64,000 bases of DNA from assembly GCA_002633005.1 (NCBI GenBank), contig NMRA01000023.1, positions 1,707,214 through 1,771,213 on the forward strand, read 5' to 3'. Below, piece by piece: positions 1 through 25,300 of this stretch. Every line of letters starts with the position of its first letter. The first letter of the stretch is position 1. This DNA is from Phoronis australis (taxonomy: Eukaryota; Phoronida; Phoronidae). The position numbers and the translations under genes are program-made. The notes under the pieces are model-generated. The model did not search any database and was not told where the DNA came from. It saw only the letters and a program-made list of their open reading frames with translations.

Positions 1-231
1 GTTTTTGACAATATTGGACAAGACAACTAGTTCTTGTCTGTCAATCATTTAAGTTCTCAACAGGTCCTCCTGGAGGCAATTTGTTTGCAAGTGTTGGATT
101 TTATATTTTAACCTATTAAAAATAATTAAAAAATTATGGGTCATGGGTTGGAGAAATAAATGAAAAATATGGGCGGTGGGTACGAAATAAAAGTGCCTTC
201 CCCCCCCTCCCATACAGATTTTGCTGGAACA
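1..231. mobile_element. Right end of an inverted-repeat DNA element
   Basis: The stretch ending ccatacagattttgctgg then aacagccc at about 231 matches, with changes, both ends of the element at 1035-2381. Only this end is visible; the left end is not in the window. It abuts the CTCF-like repeat copy that starts at about 232, so it probably inserted into that copy. Confidence 0.5.
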
Positions 232-815
232 GCCCTCAACAGATTTTCATAAAATTTTAAATATAGGCATCTATTGGTGTAATGATGCTATCTGCCCGTT
301 TTTGTGTGGAATCGAGGTATTTTGCACCTTCTAGTGGCCACTTTTGCTGTTTTCAAATCTTGTTTTTGGTGTCCATCACTGTATCAACCAAATCATTTGA
401 AAATTGGCATATATGTTCTCAGTGTGAAGACGACCTTTGATGATGGTGACTGATTACTGTGGCACCTCCTAGTGGTAGTTTTGTTTTGCGCCCACTGCAG
501 GATCTTTGCTAAATTTAGTAAGTGTATTTATATGAAGATAACAACAGACGACGACTACTTTCAGGTGGATCCAACGGACACTGTGCCCACTAGTGGCAAT
601 TTCATTTTATTCTGTTTTCTTTTGTTTCTCTGAAGTTCCTTGACGGATTTTTATGAAATATGGCATGTTTCTGTTTTTGGATGGATTGTATGTTTTTGCG
701 CCATCTAGTTTCCTTTTTTTTTTTTTTGATACAAATAAACAACCCTAAAAGCACATCATTTGCAATGCATTCGTGGGCGCATTTTACCGCTCCGCGTTGC
801 TCTTGTGAAATATTG
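232..815 (+). repeat. CTCF-motif-like repeat element, partial copy
   Basis: Contains subunits B (motif near 330), C (near 463), A (near 583) and the 3' end subunit D (near 700-810), each introduced by a ctagtggc-type box at about 110-150 bp spacing. It ends in the family terminus gctccgcgttgctcttg near 808. The 5' part is replaced by the element at 1-231. Confidence 0.7.
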
Positions 816-1034
816 TTAGGACCAGGCTTTAGTTACACAATCAATGTTAAAACAAAAATTGTTTAACTGCAGATTGAAAATATGATTTTGATAATGGAAA
901 AAAATGACAACCGTTGCATAGTTTTGCATTTAACGCAATTTTGTAGTCTAGCCAAACAATTGGTCTGTGCTCGTTTACAACATTTAAATGATTTTCTTGA
1001 TTCTATCAGCTTAATTATGGTAAAAATTCTTTAA

Positions 1035-2381
1035 GGGCTGTTCTAGTAAATAACATATGGGAGGGGGAAGGCACTTTCATTTCTTTCCCATCATTCATAT
1101 TTTTGCTTTTATTTTTCCAACCCACGACCCATAATGTTTAATTAGGTTGAAATGTAAATTGCAGTCTTTGAGATTATCAACCTGTCGTCAAAAACTAAAT
1201 TGACCAACAGGGGGTGCTACAGTAGCCATATCTGTCCAAAAATCAACTGGTGCGGGCACATACCAGCCATCTTTCACAATGCCAAATGACACCAAGATAC
1301 CTTAAGTGGTTTCAACATAATCAACGGACAAGCAGTGACTTGAGCAGTCGAAAACTAACACGGTGTGCCACAGTTATTGAATCCATCCAAAAACAAGACT
1401 GGTGCCGGCACATTCTTAGCATATCTCTGTATCGAATTTCATCGTGATCCGTCGAGCAGTTTTTGAGATAATCGACACACAAGGAATGGCTTGTCGAAAA
1501 CTAAAGCGGCTAACGTGGGGTACCACGGTAGCAAATCCTTTGAAAATCGACTGGTACTGGTGCATCCCTGCCAAGTACCTCTATACCAAATGGCATCATG
1601 ATTGGCCAAGCGGTTCTTGAGATAATTGACAGACAAGAAATGATAATGACAGATGGACCGATCGACGGACGAGATGCCCACTATGTGTGACCATAAAGTT
1701 TTTGTGGGTGTAGAAATATTCCATGTGAGATCATAACTCGTGTCAGTTACCAGAAACTCGCTTTTCAAAGACACCTGTGAGCAATACTTTTGGTAGCCAC
1801 CACGTGTCTGTCCACCACGTGTCTGTAATTTCAATAAGATTTTTCAGTTTCATGATTCTACGAATCTCAAAGTGTCTCCACAAACGCTTTCAGGCTGCTA
1901 TGCCAAGTGAATATTGGAACTTGTCTATCTGAATCATTGTACTTTTTATTTTAAAAAGTCATCAAGTTTCTTAGATATGTAACTGACACCAGTTTAGTGT
2001 TGCAGTAATTTTCATTCTAATATGACTACAACACAAGCCTGTAATCAAGTTGCCTGTGTCTTGAGTACTAGTATAGTGTACAAGTTGCTCTCTGTACACT
2101 AGCAACATGGGCTTGTTTTGTTATTTTTGGATTTTTTGGGTATCTGCCAAGTAAATTTTTGGCGAGTTTTCTCATGGGGTATTGAGGTCTGTGTTTGGCT
2201 TAAAATACCCAATTGTCAACATTTACAGGACTAAAAACACCACTCACTTTTAATGATTTACTTCCTTCAAGAAGGACCACCCATAATTTAAATTTTCTTC
2301 TGAAGACCACCACCCATAAAATTTTAATTCAATTGCCGTCCCTCCCCCCCCCCTCCCATACAGATTTTGCTGAAACAGCCC
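1035..2381. mobile_element. Non-autonomous DNA transposon, PIF/Harbinger-like
   Basis: The left end gggctgttctag with atatgggaggggg is an inverted copy of the right end, ctcccatacagattttgc followed by tgaaacagccc. Both ends are flanked by TAA, consistent with the 3-bp TWA target duplications of the PIF/Harbinger superfamily. No transposase reading frame is present. The middle holds a roughly 157-bp tandem repeat. Confidence 0.55.
1195..1690 (+). repeat. Tandem repeat, about 157 bp x 3, diverged
   Basis: Three units share aaaactaaa, a ggtgcyacagtagc-like box, atcgactggtgcnggcac and gcggtttttgagataatcga. The array ends in gatggaccgatcgacggacg, which resembles the ggacggacggacagag terminus of the CTCF-like elements. 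Units are too diverged for recent expansion. Confidence 0.6.
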
Positions 2382-3466
2382 TAATAAGGAACAGTGAAAA
2401 ATAGATTATTCTGCTCGGGGTTAGAACTTATGCCAAATTTTATATTAGAAAAGGTTGTTATTGGCCGTCCCAACTTGAAGAATTAAGATCAACAACTAAC
2501 ATTGAAGTTACACATTATTTTCAGTCATTTTAATAACTGCCTGTTGATACAGAACGCAGTGTCCGATATTTGAAAAATATGAGGAGTGATAAAATTGCTC
2601 ATTATTACGGGTATGTAAAAACTAAACTTTGTATTATGGTAAAAATGCTCCAACTTGGCATTGGAATTTGGCACACAGAAAGTCCGTAAGAATTGAATTG
2701 TCTGGGAAAATTTGATATTTTTTTGGTTCTGGAAATGGGACAAGGGCTACTTTGGTGATCACCGTATTTCTTAAATTTCAGACAATGCGTTTTCCATCTC
2801 CAGAGTGGATTATTTTGTCGTCTTTCCATTGATTGTTGAATTTGGGTCGGTAAATATTGGCTATTTCTAGAATTTGGGACAAGCTCTGACCTTGGGCAAA
2901 ATAATTAATTCTTCACTGCCCCAAATTGGAGACATTTTACTATTAGCTGTTTTGTTCAACTGTTGGAAATTTTGTCTTTCGCTCCTCACATCTGTTTCCA
3001 AACAAAAATATTTTCGCACCTCAGCAAGTACACAAGTTATATTATTTCTATATTGTAAAGTGAAAACATTAATGTGTCAGAAACTTTAACGAGTGATTGT
3101 GACTCAATGCAGCTACAAATCTGTGTTTCATCTTGGAAATGAACTTCTGATTTGACCGTTTACTGTTGTAAAATTGGTTTCGAGTTGCCCCTTACTTCAA
3201 TAAAAAAAAATTCTGAGTTTGCAAAAATCTGACATTTCGTGACAAGCCGACTTGCTCGGTCTGAGCTTGAGCAGTAAACTAACTTTCAGTTGTTCTGGAG
3301 CCCTGAAATTATCTCCAGTGCAACTTAAGAACAATTTGCCACCATTTTTCTAACTGGAACTGGTGTTTATCAAAAGTTAGTTTTTGTGGTTGAAGAGGGG
3401 TTTGTTAACGCTCTGAGTCAGCTGTGGTGCCTTGGTCACTGTTGCACTTATTGTCCTCCCTGACAG
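2382..3466 (+). other. PP2A-A intron or upstream sequence, nothing recognised
   Basis: No conserved coding segment for the missing PP2A N-terminus could be found here or to the left; the short open frames show no family match. Pyrimidine-rich sequence before 3467 is the acceptor of the first exon seen. Confidence 0.5.
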
Positions 3467-17343
<13,877 letters not shown>

Positions 17344-17600
17344 AATGTAAATCGTCCTTACAAAGTTATCCATGTCGTATATTGGATAGATACAGAACTC
17401 TGCCTTAGAAGTCTTCTCTGAGCGTCTCTTGACCAGCTGGCAGTTAATAAGAAAAAGAGGAGAACATTAAGTCCCGTCAGGGCACCTGAACTGTTAGGGT
17501 GAATTCACTGGATAATGGTTCTCTCAAAATTGTAACACCGTTTGTTTATTGTAATATTTTGTGTATGTAGTAGTGAATAAATAATGTACTGTGGACGTGG
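17344..17600 (+). other. PPP2R1A: PP2A-A 3' UTR with polyadenylation signal
   Basis: Unique sequence follows the stop. A canonical AATAAA at 17576-17581, within gaataaataatg, is the likely polyadenylation signal, giving a 3' UTR of about 250-260 nt. The T/G-rich stretch after it (tgtactgtggacgtgg) could be the downstream element. Confidence 0.6.
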
Positions 17601-17869
17601 TTAGACTTTGAATTCCCATTTTTGGAGTAAGCCTCGGAGATTTAATGTTTTGGAAAATTTGTGCACTCTGTGGAGTGCCTAAACATTTGCTGGCAATTGT
17701 GCCTTTCGCATTTGCCTATGTCTGAAGTAGGCCCATGCCCCTAAACTTTTACTTGTCACACCATGTTCATAAGTGTTTGAATTCGGTTACCAACAGTTTT
17801 GGTAAGATGCAAGTGGCTGTCTCTCCAACGTGTTTTAAAGTGGGCGGTTTTTGCTTCTCTTGTCAGTTT

Positions 17870-19180
17870 CTGGTGATTTTTATGTGCCCACATATTTATA
17901 TGTAGACGCATTATGCTGTCATCTCTGTCTGGCGTCCGCTGCTCTATCTCCAAAACACCTTGACGTATGTTCCTTTTAATTTTGCACATGTGAGCGAACT
18001 TTCGGACGGATCCGACTGCTGGTGTGGCCCCTAGTGGCAATTTTAGTTTTTTACGTTTACCTTTGTATCTTCTAAAGTCCTGAATGGATTTTCATAAAAT
18101 TTGGTAAATAGCACCTGTTAGCAAGATGACGCTATCCTCTTGTTTTCGGAGGGATTCTACGTATTTTGCGCCACCTAGTAGCCATTTGTACTGTTTGGTA
18201 TACAGGCATCTGTTAATGAGTTGACGATATCTCTCCATTTTCATATGAATTCGACCTAATTTGCGCCATCTAGTGGTCATTTTTACTGTATTTGAGTCTG
18301 TATTTGGCGTCCACTCGTTTATCAACCAAACCGCTTTCAGGATAATTGTGAAAATTGGCACGCATGTTTTTACTTTGAAGTGGACGGCCGACTGTGATTT
18401 TCCGACGAGTTTGACTACTGTGGCGCCTCCTAGTAGCAGTTTTTTTTTTGCCCTCATGGCTGTATCTCCTAAACCGTTTACAGGATCTTTACTTAATTTA
18501 GCAAGTGTACTTATGTGGTGTTGACAACGGACGACGACGACTTACGGACGGATTTGACCACTGGTGTGCCCCTTAGTGGCAATTTTAGCTGTTTACGTTT
18601 ACCAGTCTGTATCTTCAAAGGTACTCAACAGATTTTCATAAAATTCTGAATATAGGCATGACGTTATCATCCTGTTTTGAATGGAATCTAGGTATTTTGC
18701 GCCACCTAGTGGCCGTTTTTTGCGTTTTCAAATCATTCTGGGGATGGTTTTGAATATTTGCGTATATGTTTTCAGTGTGAAGAGGACGTTGATGGCGGCT
18801 GACTTCTGTAGCGCCTCCTAGTGGTAGTTTTGTTTTGTTTTGTTTTGTTTGCCCCCATAGCTGTCTCCAAAACCCACTGCAAGATCTTTTTTAAATTTAG
18901 TAAGTGGATTTACATGAAGATAGCAGACGACTTTTCAGGCGGATCGAACGGTCGGTGTGCCTACAAGTGGCAATTTCGTTTTCTTCTGTTTTCCTTTGTT
19001 TCTCTGAAGTTCCTTGACAGATTTTTATGAAGTATGGCATATGCCCGTTTTAGATGGATTGTACGTTTTTGCGCTAGCTAGTGGCCATTTTTATGATACA
19101 AATAAATAACCCTACGAGCACACCATGCATTCGTTGGTGCATTTCAACGCTCCATGTTGCTCTTGTTTAATTCTTAGTTT
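17870..19180 (+). repeat. CTCF-motif-like repeat element, best complete plus-strand copy
   Basis: Order of subunits: E (cacatatttatatgtagacg, gtcatctctgtctggcgtcc), A (box at about 18024), A' (18169), B (18266), C (18423), A (18563), B (18700), C (18810), A (18957), then D with the terminus ccatgttgctcttgt near 19170. Each box is a variant of gcgccacctagtggcc, about 100-160 bp apart. The box at 18697-18715, read on the minus strand, is cggccactaggtggcgcaa. No protein frame spans the element. Confidence 0.8.
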
Positions 19181-19915
19181 AATAGTACAACTACTGTAAC
19201 CTCTGCAGCTTTGCCAGGGATTTGTCCAGTTCACTTGCATATTTGAAAGACTTGCTCCGACCCAGTTCTTACTAAGTGTTGCATAGAGACACGTGCACAT
19301 ATTTCTTCGTAAAGGAGTAGTTTCACATGAAGTGTTAGGAGTCTAAATAGGCCCATATACGATGGGACACAGTTTGGGTCTGCTTGTCTATTGAAATTAT
19401 TTGCTGGATATTAAGGGCATTAAATCTGTGCTCTTGTGATGCAAAGAGTGATTCTCCGACTATCTGGGTGTTCTGTAATGCTCCATTCTAAGAGACAGTC
19501 ATTACATCATTTAGGACTATCGACTGCGTGTACATATCAAACTGACCTGGTTTTCTGAGCAACTGGCAAGGTTTGTATGAGCCAATTCCCATGTGTACGC
19601 TCGTGTTGATTTCTGAATTAACCCTACTTTTAACCCGTGTCCTGTCGAAAAATAAAGTTGATTTACACTTATTGCGCGAAAAGGAAGTGTTACAATTTGT
19701 TTCTCTGGGCTTGAAAATCATGAACTTGTAGCTGGTTAATGCTTCAGACGTATGCTTGGCGCGTACAATGAAGAACCGTGTTCAACCTGTTAGGCATGCT
19801 CTCGAACAGTGACGCACTGTCTTTTTTTCAAAACCCATCCGTCACCTAGCATTAGGCCCTATTCATGCAGTAACGACAAAGAAAAAATTGGTGAAATTTA
19901 CCCCTGGGCCCGGTT

Positions 19916-20111
19916 GCATGAAACAGTCCCAAATAGGGACTCGACTACCGGGATCAATTTTTAGTTACGTTATTAGAAAATGTCGTTGGTCAAAGAAGAG
20001 CACATAATAAAGATGAAATTACAGAAGATCACATCTGTGAGTATAGAAAGCCACAAATAGGCAAAAGATTTAGGAAACTTAGTTGAGTCCCTATTTGGGA
20101 CTGTTTCATGC
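19916..20111. mobile_element. MITE with perfect 27-bp inverted repeats
   Basis: Left end 19916-19942 (gcatgaaacagtcccaaata and gggactc) and right end 20085-20111 (gagtccctatttgggactgt and ttcatgc) are exact inverted copies. 196 bp, no coding capacity. The sequence gggcccggtt just outside the left end may be part of the element, but it is not mirrored on the right. Confidence 0.85.
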
Positions 20112-20573
20112 CACCAATCACTAGACTCCCAAGAGATGTCACGAGGAACTAAATCTGTAATTTCATTGCTTTTTTATTCAAAAATTGATCTAGGTTAAAA
20201 TAACAAACACCAAAACAACATTAAAACCTTACAAAGTATCCTTAAAATTATAAAAATTGAGTACATTAGGTGATAGTCTACTTAAAGTGGCATTAAACCT
20301 GCTATCCGTCGAAGAAACTAAGTTTTGATTCAGATCACTTATCGCGATATGTCTCAACATGTTCTTACTGTGATGAGAAATGATTTCTTTGTCATGCAAA
20401 GCGATAGTGCGTTATTCCTTCTGGCCACGGTCGGGGAATGACACGCCGTAACGGGTCAACGTGTAGAGTCTCGTCTTGAGCAATAGTAAACTGCCAGTTC
20501 TTTCCAAGCACAGAAGCAGCACATATTTTTACTAAGGAATAATTTGAGACCAATTTCATAACGGTGAGTGGTC

Positions 20574-20650
20574 TAAAGCAGAAATTGATTTTTTTTACGT
20601 AAAGCAGATTTATACTGTCGGCACCTTTAACTGAGACTTGCGTAGAAAGA
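20574..20650 (+). repeat. Copy of the dispersed AAAGCGG-type repeat
   Basis: Reads agtggtctaaagcagaaatt, a T-rich stretch and aaagcagatttatactgtcg, parallel to the copies at 42698 and 45325. Confidence 0.45.
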
Positions 20651-21845
20651 AAGTCTTCATTAGTTGCCTTATACAGCGATGTAAATAGCTTTGTTTTCGT
20701 GTGGAATACATCTTGTATTTATTTTTAATGAAGTGGTTATTAGCGTCACTAAACTCAAAGGATCACACTTTTGACCTGTGAAGTTCCAGCTTCGTGTGTT
20801 AGAACCGACTTCACTAACTTGATAGTTTGGCGTTTTAGACCTGATATAGTTATTATGATGCTTAATTTCTTTGCTTTTAAAGCGGCTTCAAACCCGCCTT
20901 CCGTTTTGACTGGTCTCCAACTTATTCATTACTCGGATCAGAGTTAACTTTAAGTTTGGGAACATCAGACACTTCGTTATTACGATACTTCTCCACTGAT
21001 CTAGTGAAATACCGTTTTGTAAAATTACTCCACAAAAATAAAGATGAACAAAGTTTTAGTTTATAATCAGCCTGGTTTGTACAGTCCACATACCATAACA
21101 CAACTTATACTAAATTTTCCGTTTTCAAAATAAAAAAGGAAAAATGATAATTTGGTCATTTTTGTGCTAAATAAGTGGAGATTTCATGAGAACAGACTCA
21201 ACTGGGTCATTAGTTATAACCTCGAAGATAAAATCTTGCCGAATTGTAAGTTCTTTCCATTTCCAGAACTTGATCACTTCTCACCTGATAAACTATCAAC
21301 CAAAGACTAGTCCTGCGTTTCGGTTTGTAATGCAGTTTCTTAAATCCACGGCACGCAACGGCATGGTGATTCCACAATATTTGTTTGCGCACAAAGTACT
21401 GTGGCATTCATTTTCAATAAACTTTACCGAGAGGGAGACTTATGATTTACCTTACGACTAGATCAACAAATTGAACGGGTATAGTCTCGATTACTCGATA
21501 TTTTTTTGCTGACGGAGGGGCCAAATTCAGTGGAATCCCCCGTAACATAAAGTCTAAAACAGAAAGTAGTTTCTTTTGCGGAAGGCAGGCTTATAGCAGC
21601 TTTAACCTTTCAACTATTATTTACAACACAAAAACAACAACGTGGCGCCATACAATTGACGGGATAAATAGTTGGACAGGACAGAGTCAAGTGACACGTG
21701 TTCATTGTCGTGACAGAACACCTGATTTTGGCAAACTCCCCATCGATTATAAATATATCTAGTAACAGGCATTAGCATCACATAACAAAGTGTCTCATGA
21801 CGGATCTTTCAAGGCAATTCTTTGGTTTGTTCAAGAGTTAACTCT

Positions 21846-21851
21846 TTTATT
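21846..21851 (-). promoter_or_regulatory. Polyadenylation signal of sFRP
   Basis: TTTATT on the plus strand is AATAAA on the minus strand, 50 nt past the sFRP stop codon. This would give a very short 3' UTR; a distal site further left is also possible. Confidence 0.5.
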
Positions 21852-21900
21852 GTTTCTCAGTCTCTTACGAGGTTCGTGCACGATGACAAGGGTCCATTAC

Positions 21901-22373
21901 TCACGCCTTGTTCTTTTTCCCGCCTTTTTTTCCGCCCTTTTTCCCACCCTTCTTCGACCGTGATTTCCGCTTATTTTTCCTTTCGTTTTTCTTGTCGCCG
22001 CCTTTCGTCGTACCATCGACCATTGTCTCGTCCAAAGCCTCTACGCCACCCTCGCAAAGGTTCTTTTTCTTTAATTTCCTTAAAGCTTTGCGAAGATTTT
22101 TAAATAATGTCGGGTTCTTTTTCTTCTTGGGCCACAAGACGGCGTACGTGGCTACTATTCGATCGCCCATCCTTTTACCCATGATCACTTGAGTATCACC
22201 TTTGCTCACTCGTTTGCACTCGCACCCCGGATCTCCGTCTACTACGAGTTTAAATTTTCGCAAGTCTGATTTGGTCAAACTTTTATCTTTCTTGTAAAAC
22301 TTCTTCTTTCTCAGCGTGGAAATGACGATGCCCTTGTCTGACGACGTCACGTCTTTCACCTTCACCCGGAGAA
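21901..22373 (-). CDS. sfrp: sFRP exon 3: NTR domain and basic tail
   Basis: 473 nt; acceptor ttcgttgtag joins to give DFVLRVKVKDV, parallel to vertebrate EFALRMKIKEV. Contains LTKSDLRKFKLVVDGDPGCE, IMGKRMGDRIVATYAVLWPK and LCEGG. Ends in a tail with KKGG repeated three times and stop. Codons in the tail are mostly AAA/AAG and GGN. Confidence 0.92.
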
Positions 22374-25300
22374 CTACAACGAATATAATAATCACAATTA
22401 TTGTCGTGACGGGAATAAATTCGGGGGGGTGCTCTCGTGTGAAAGAGGTATACGGGAAGTGCCGCACAGAAGGGTGACTTTTTCACGAACAATTTTCCTA
22501 CGAAAGCTTACACTGCTGACAATTTGGTAATTCGCAACTATAAAAGACTAGTTTTCCAACAATGATGCTATCATTTTTCCCAACATAGCGTCTTTTTTGT
22601 AATGTTCCAGTCTTAATGGGTTGACATTAAGAATCCCTACGAAAAGAACTTAACTTGTCTGGTGTATTTTGAACAACTCCCTACGAACGAGTACCCGTTT
22701 TTCGAGTCCACTCTCTGAATGGGTAGAATCCCCATTTTCCAGTTGCAGCCCCCGTCAAAAATATAATCACGTACTCCCCCGGAAAAAACTAGTTGCTACA
22801 GTCTGCGTACTCTAATCGACCAATGGAAGTTAGATATACCAATTAAAGAACCAGCCTCTGGTTCTTAAATTTAGATCTGGGCCGGCAAGGCAAATAAGCA
22901 GTAAAGACAGTCATAAAATGTTTAAATTCTAACTTCTCAACGGTAAAATTTAAAATTACAAATGTGTCTATGAAGTGTAGATATTTTGTTCAATGTCCAA
23001 TTATGGTAATCGCTTGTCGGAGACCCCCCGATTACGGCCCGGATTACTGTCGCGTCGTGGTTGCCAGTGACACGCAACTGAGGTGCGTGAATCCCTCAAC
23101 TCGTTTCAAAGGTTCCATATCAAAATGTAAGACTGCAGAAAATAAAACAGATTTACGAACCGAACAAATAAATTTGATTTGCCAAGCCTTGGGGCCATAC
23201 ACGGGGATCAGGTTAACACTGGGGTTTGTCCGGTGGCGAAATATGACGTTGTTTGGTAATTGTATTTTGTTTTGAACCTAGCGGTTTGAACTTCCTTCAA
23301 CGCATGCTGAGAGAAGCAATAACAAAAACGTTCAGCAAATCAAAAGTTAGGCTCTCAAGTTGAAATTTGTAACATGTCCATTCAAAATGGCGCTTTACAC
23401 ATGTGTTTCATCATCCTTTCTTCCCAGAAACGAGTCATGAAAATAATGCGCTTTTTGATGTCACACCATCTCTAAAGTCGTGATATTACGTAACAACCAC
23501 AGACGTATGAATTCTGCTTCAGTGTTTTGTTATGTGAGAGATACTTAAGTTTATGCCTTTTAAACAGCTATCACTGAACTTAAAAGGATTCTATTTCCGT
23601 TACCGATAAGAACATTGAAACCATAACTTAGGAAAACGCTTCAGAGTTAATTGGGGTTGGACAACCCTAAACTTGGGGATTCTAAAATAGTACGTGTATG
23701 CATCACCCGTGACTTGAGTTGCCGGATCGTCTTTGACAATAATTCAAAAGCAGAAGTGACTGTCAGGCCGCTGGGGCGAAAAAACTTTTAGACAGTCGCA
23801 AAAGTTATCGAGCCCATAGACTACCCGTAGTCTCCATTTTGAATGTGTCATCTTGGTAGCTAGAAACGAGGCTGGCGTATTCGTGGATCAATATTTGAAC
23901 GTTTGGACGGAGTATCGGCGTCTCGGCGACCAACGCACAGGTGGACCCGAGATGGGCGCCTCGACCAACGCACAAGTGGACTCTAGATACGCGCCTCGAC
24001 CAACAAGTGGACCCCCGAGGGTTTTTGCAGAAATCTCCTTATCAATATTGCAGCGAGATGTCGCTTCTCTTTATTGAAGAGTACACCCAACTATAATAGG
24101 ATAAGTAATCTCTTTTGATTCAAACTATCTCGGCGAGAAAAGTGATTTTGCAGAATTGAGCAGCACTTTCTCCGCAGTAGCAACCAAACGCTCTGCCGCT
24201 GAACCAACTTCCACGCATTAAGTTATGTTAAACCTATTTAAAAGATAACGACTCTGATCTTGCTTTCAGCGAATATCTGGCAGATAACGGCGAGAATTGG
24301 GAATATGTAACAAAATCGAAAATGCAACGGATTTTGTTGTTTTAAAGCTCTGGTCAACGCTAACAACTTCAAGAAATCCATTCAACAAAATCCGTTTTCG
24401 TCCGTAAACCCGATAATTTCCATTTAAGTGTCTCGTGATATATCTCATTGTGATGAGTTAAATAAAGTAACCCAAGTCTCAGCTAAGAATGCTAGAGTTC
24501 GCTGCGCCGAATCCGTTACCACCCAAAAGTTCACTGGCCGGTGAAATCAAGCGGATCAGGTTGCCTTTAATTTACTGTATGTTATTAGCCTTGTAAGATT
24601 TCCCATTCAATTACTGCAACTTTTTGGAATTCAATTTTATAGCTCTTTTGTCCTTGAGACAAACAGAGAGCCACGCCAGTTACCCGTCTTAGAAATGTTT
24701 TAGGTACAAAGGTCATAGACACACGGTGGACGTGTGTGAGAAAATCTCGTTTTATTTTTTACAATAATAAACATCTTTTGATGTGTAGTAATACGAGATA
24801 TTTATGTGTTTATAACTTTTTCCCTGAAAACATAATGGGTAAGCTTCTAAGCCCATCATAGACGATTAACAACTTATCTCGCACACCTACACCCACTTCG
24901 CACAGATCGTGCTATCGTTGAATTTTTCGCGAAACCTATTCTGTTTACCTGACATTTTCAAGGGAAGCTTTTCCGAACTCATAGTTTAAACACTGTAAAC
25001 CGCTTCTGACATCCTATTTCAAAAGTGTCTAAGGTGGTTAATTACAAGTCAAGCAGCGCACGTGCTGCGACAAACATCAGCTTGTTAGTTGCTTTAGTTC
25101 GAAAGACGATATGTTACATGTCTGGTTCGCCGTTGAAATAATTAAAACGGATGGTTAGTTTTGATGTATAGATCTCTATTCCCCAGTCGCAACTTAGTCT
25201 TCGGAATGTGGAAAATTACGCGACAGAACCAAGCAACCAAACGGAACTCTTGTTCGGCGGTAACCCTGAGGGCAAAGCGAAATCAAGTTTCATCTAGAAG

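Larger units (their letters stand above)
19181..21845. other. Intergenic region between PP2A-A and sFRP 3' ends
   Basis: The two genes converge here. Apart from a MITE at 19916-20111 and copies of a dispersed repeat near 20574, 20878 and 21548, nothing recognisable is present and no conserved frame was found. Confidence 0.5.

Noticed and set aside
1-3466. Search for the missing first 90 residues of PP2A-A
   Set aside because: No segment resembling the conserved N-terminal HEAT repeats was found; those exons must lie outside the window.
17756-19030. Several open frames in the 17.7-19.0 kb region on both strands
   Set aside because: They lie inside the CTCF-like repeat; the same frames are broken in other copies of the element.
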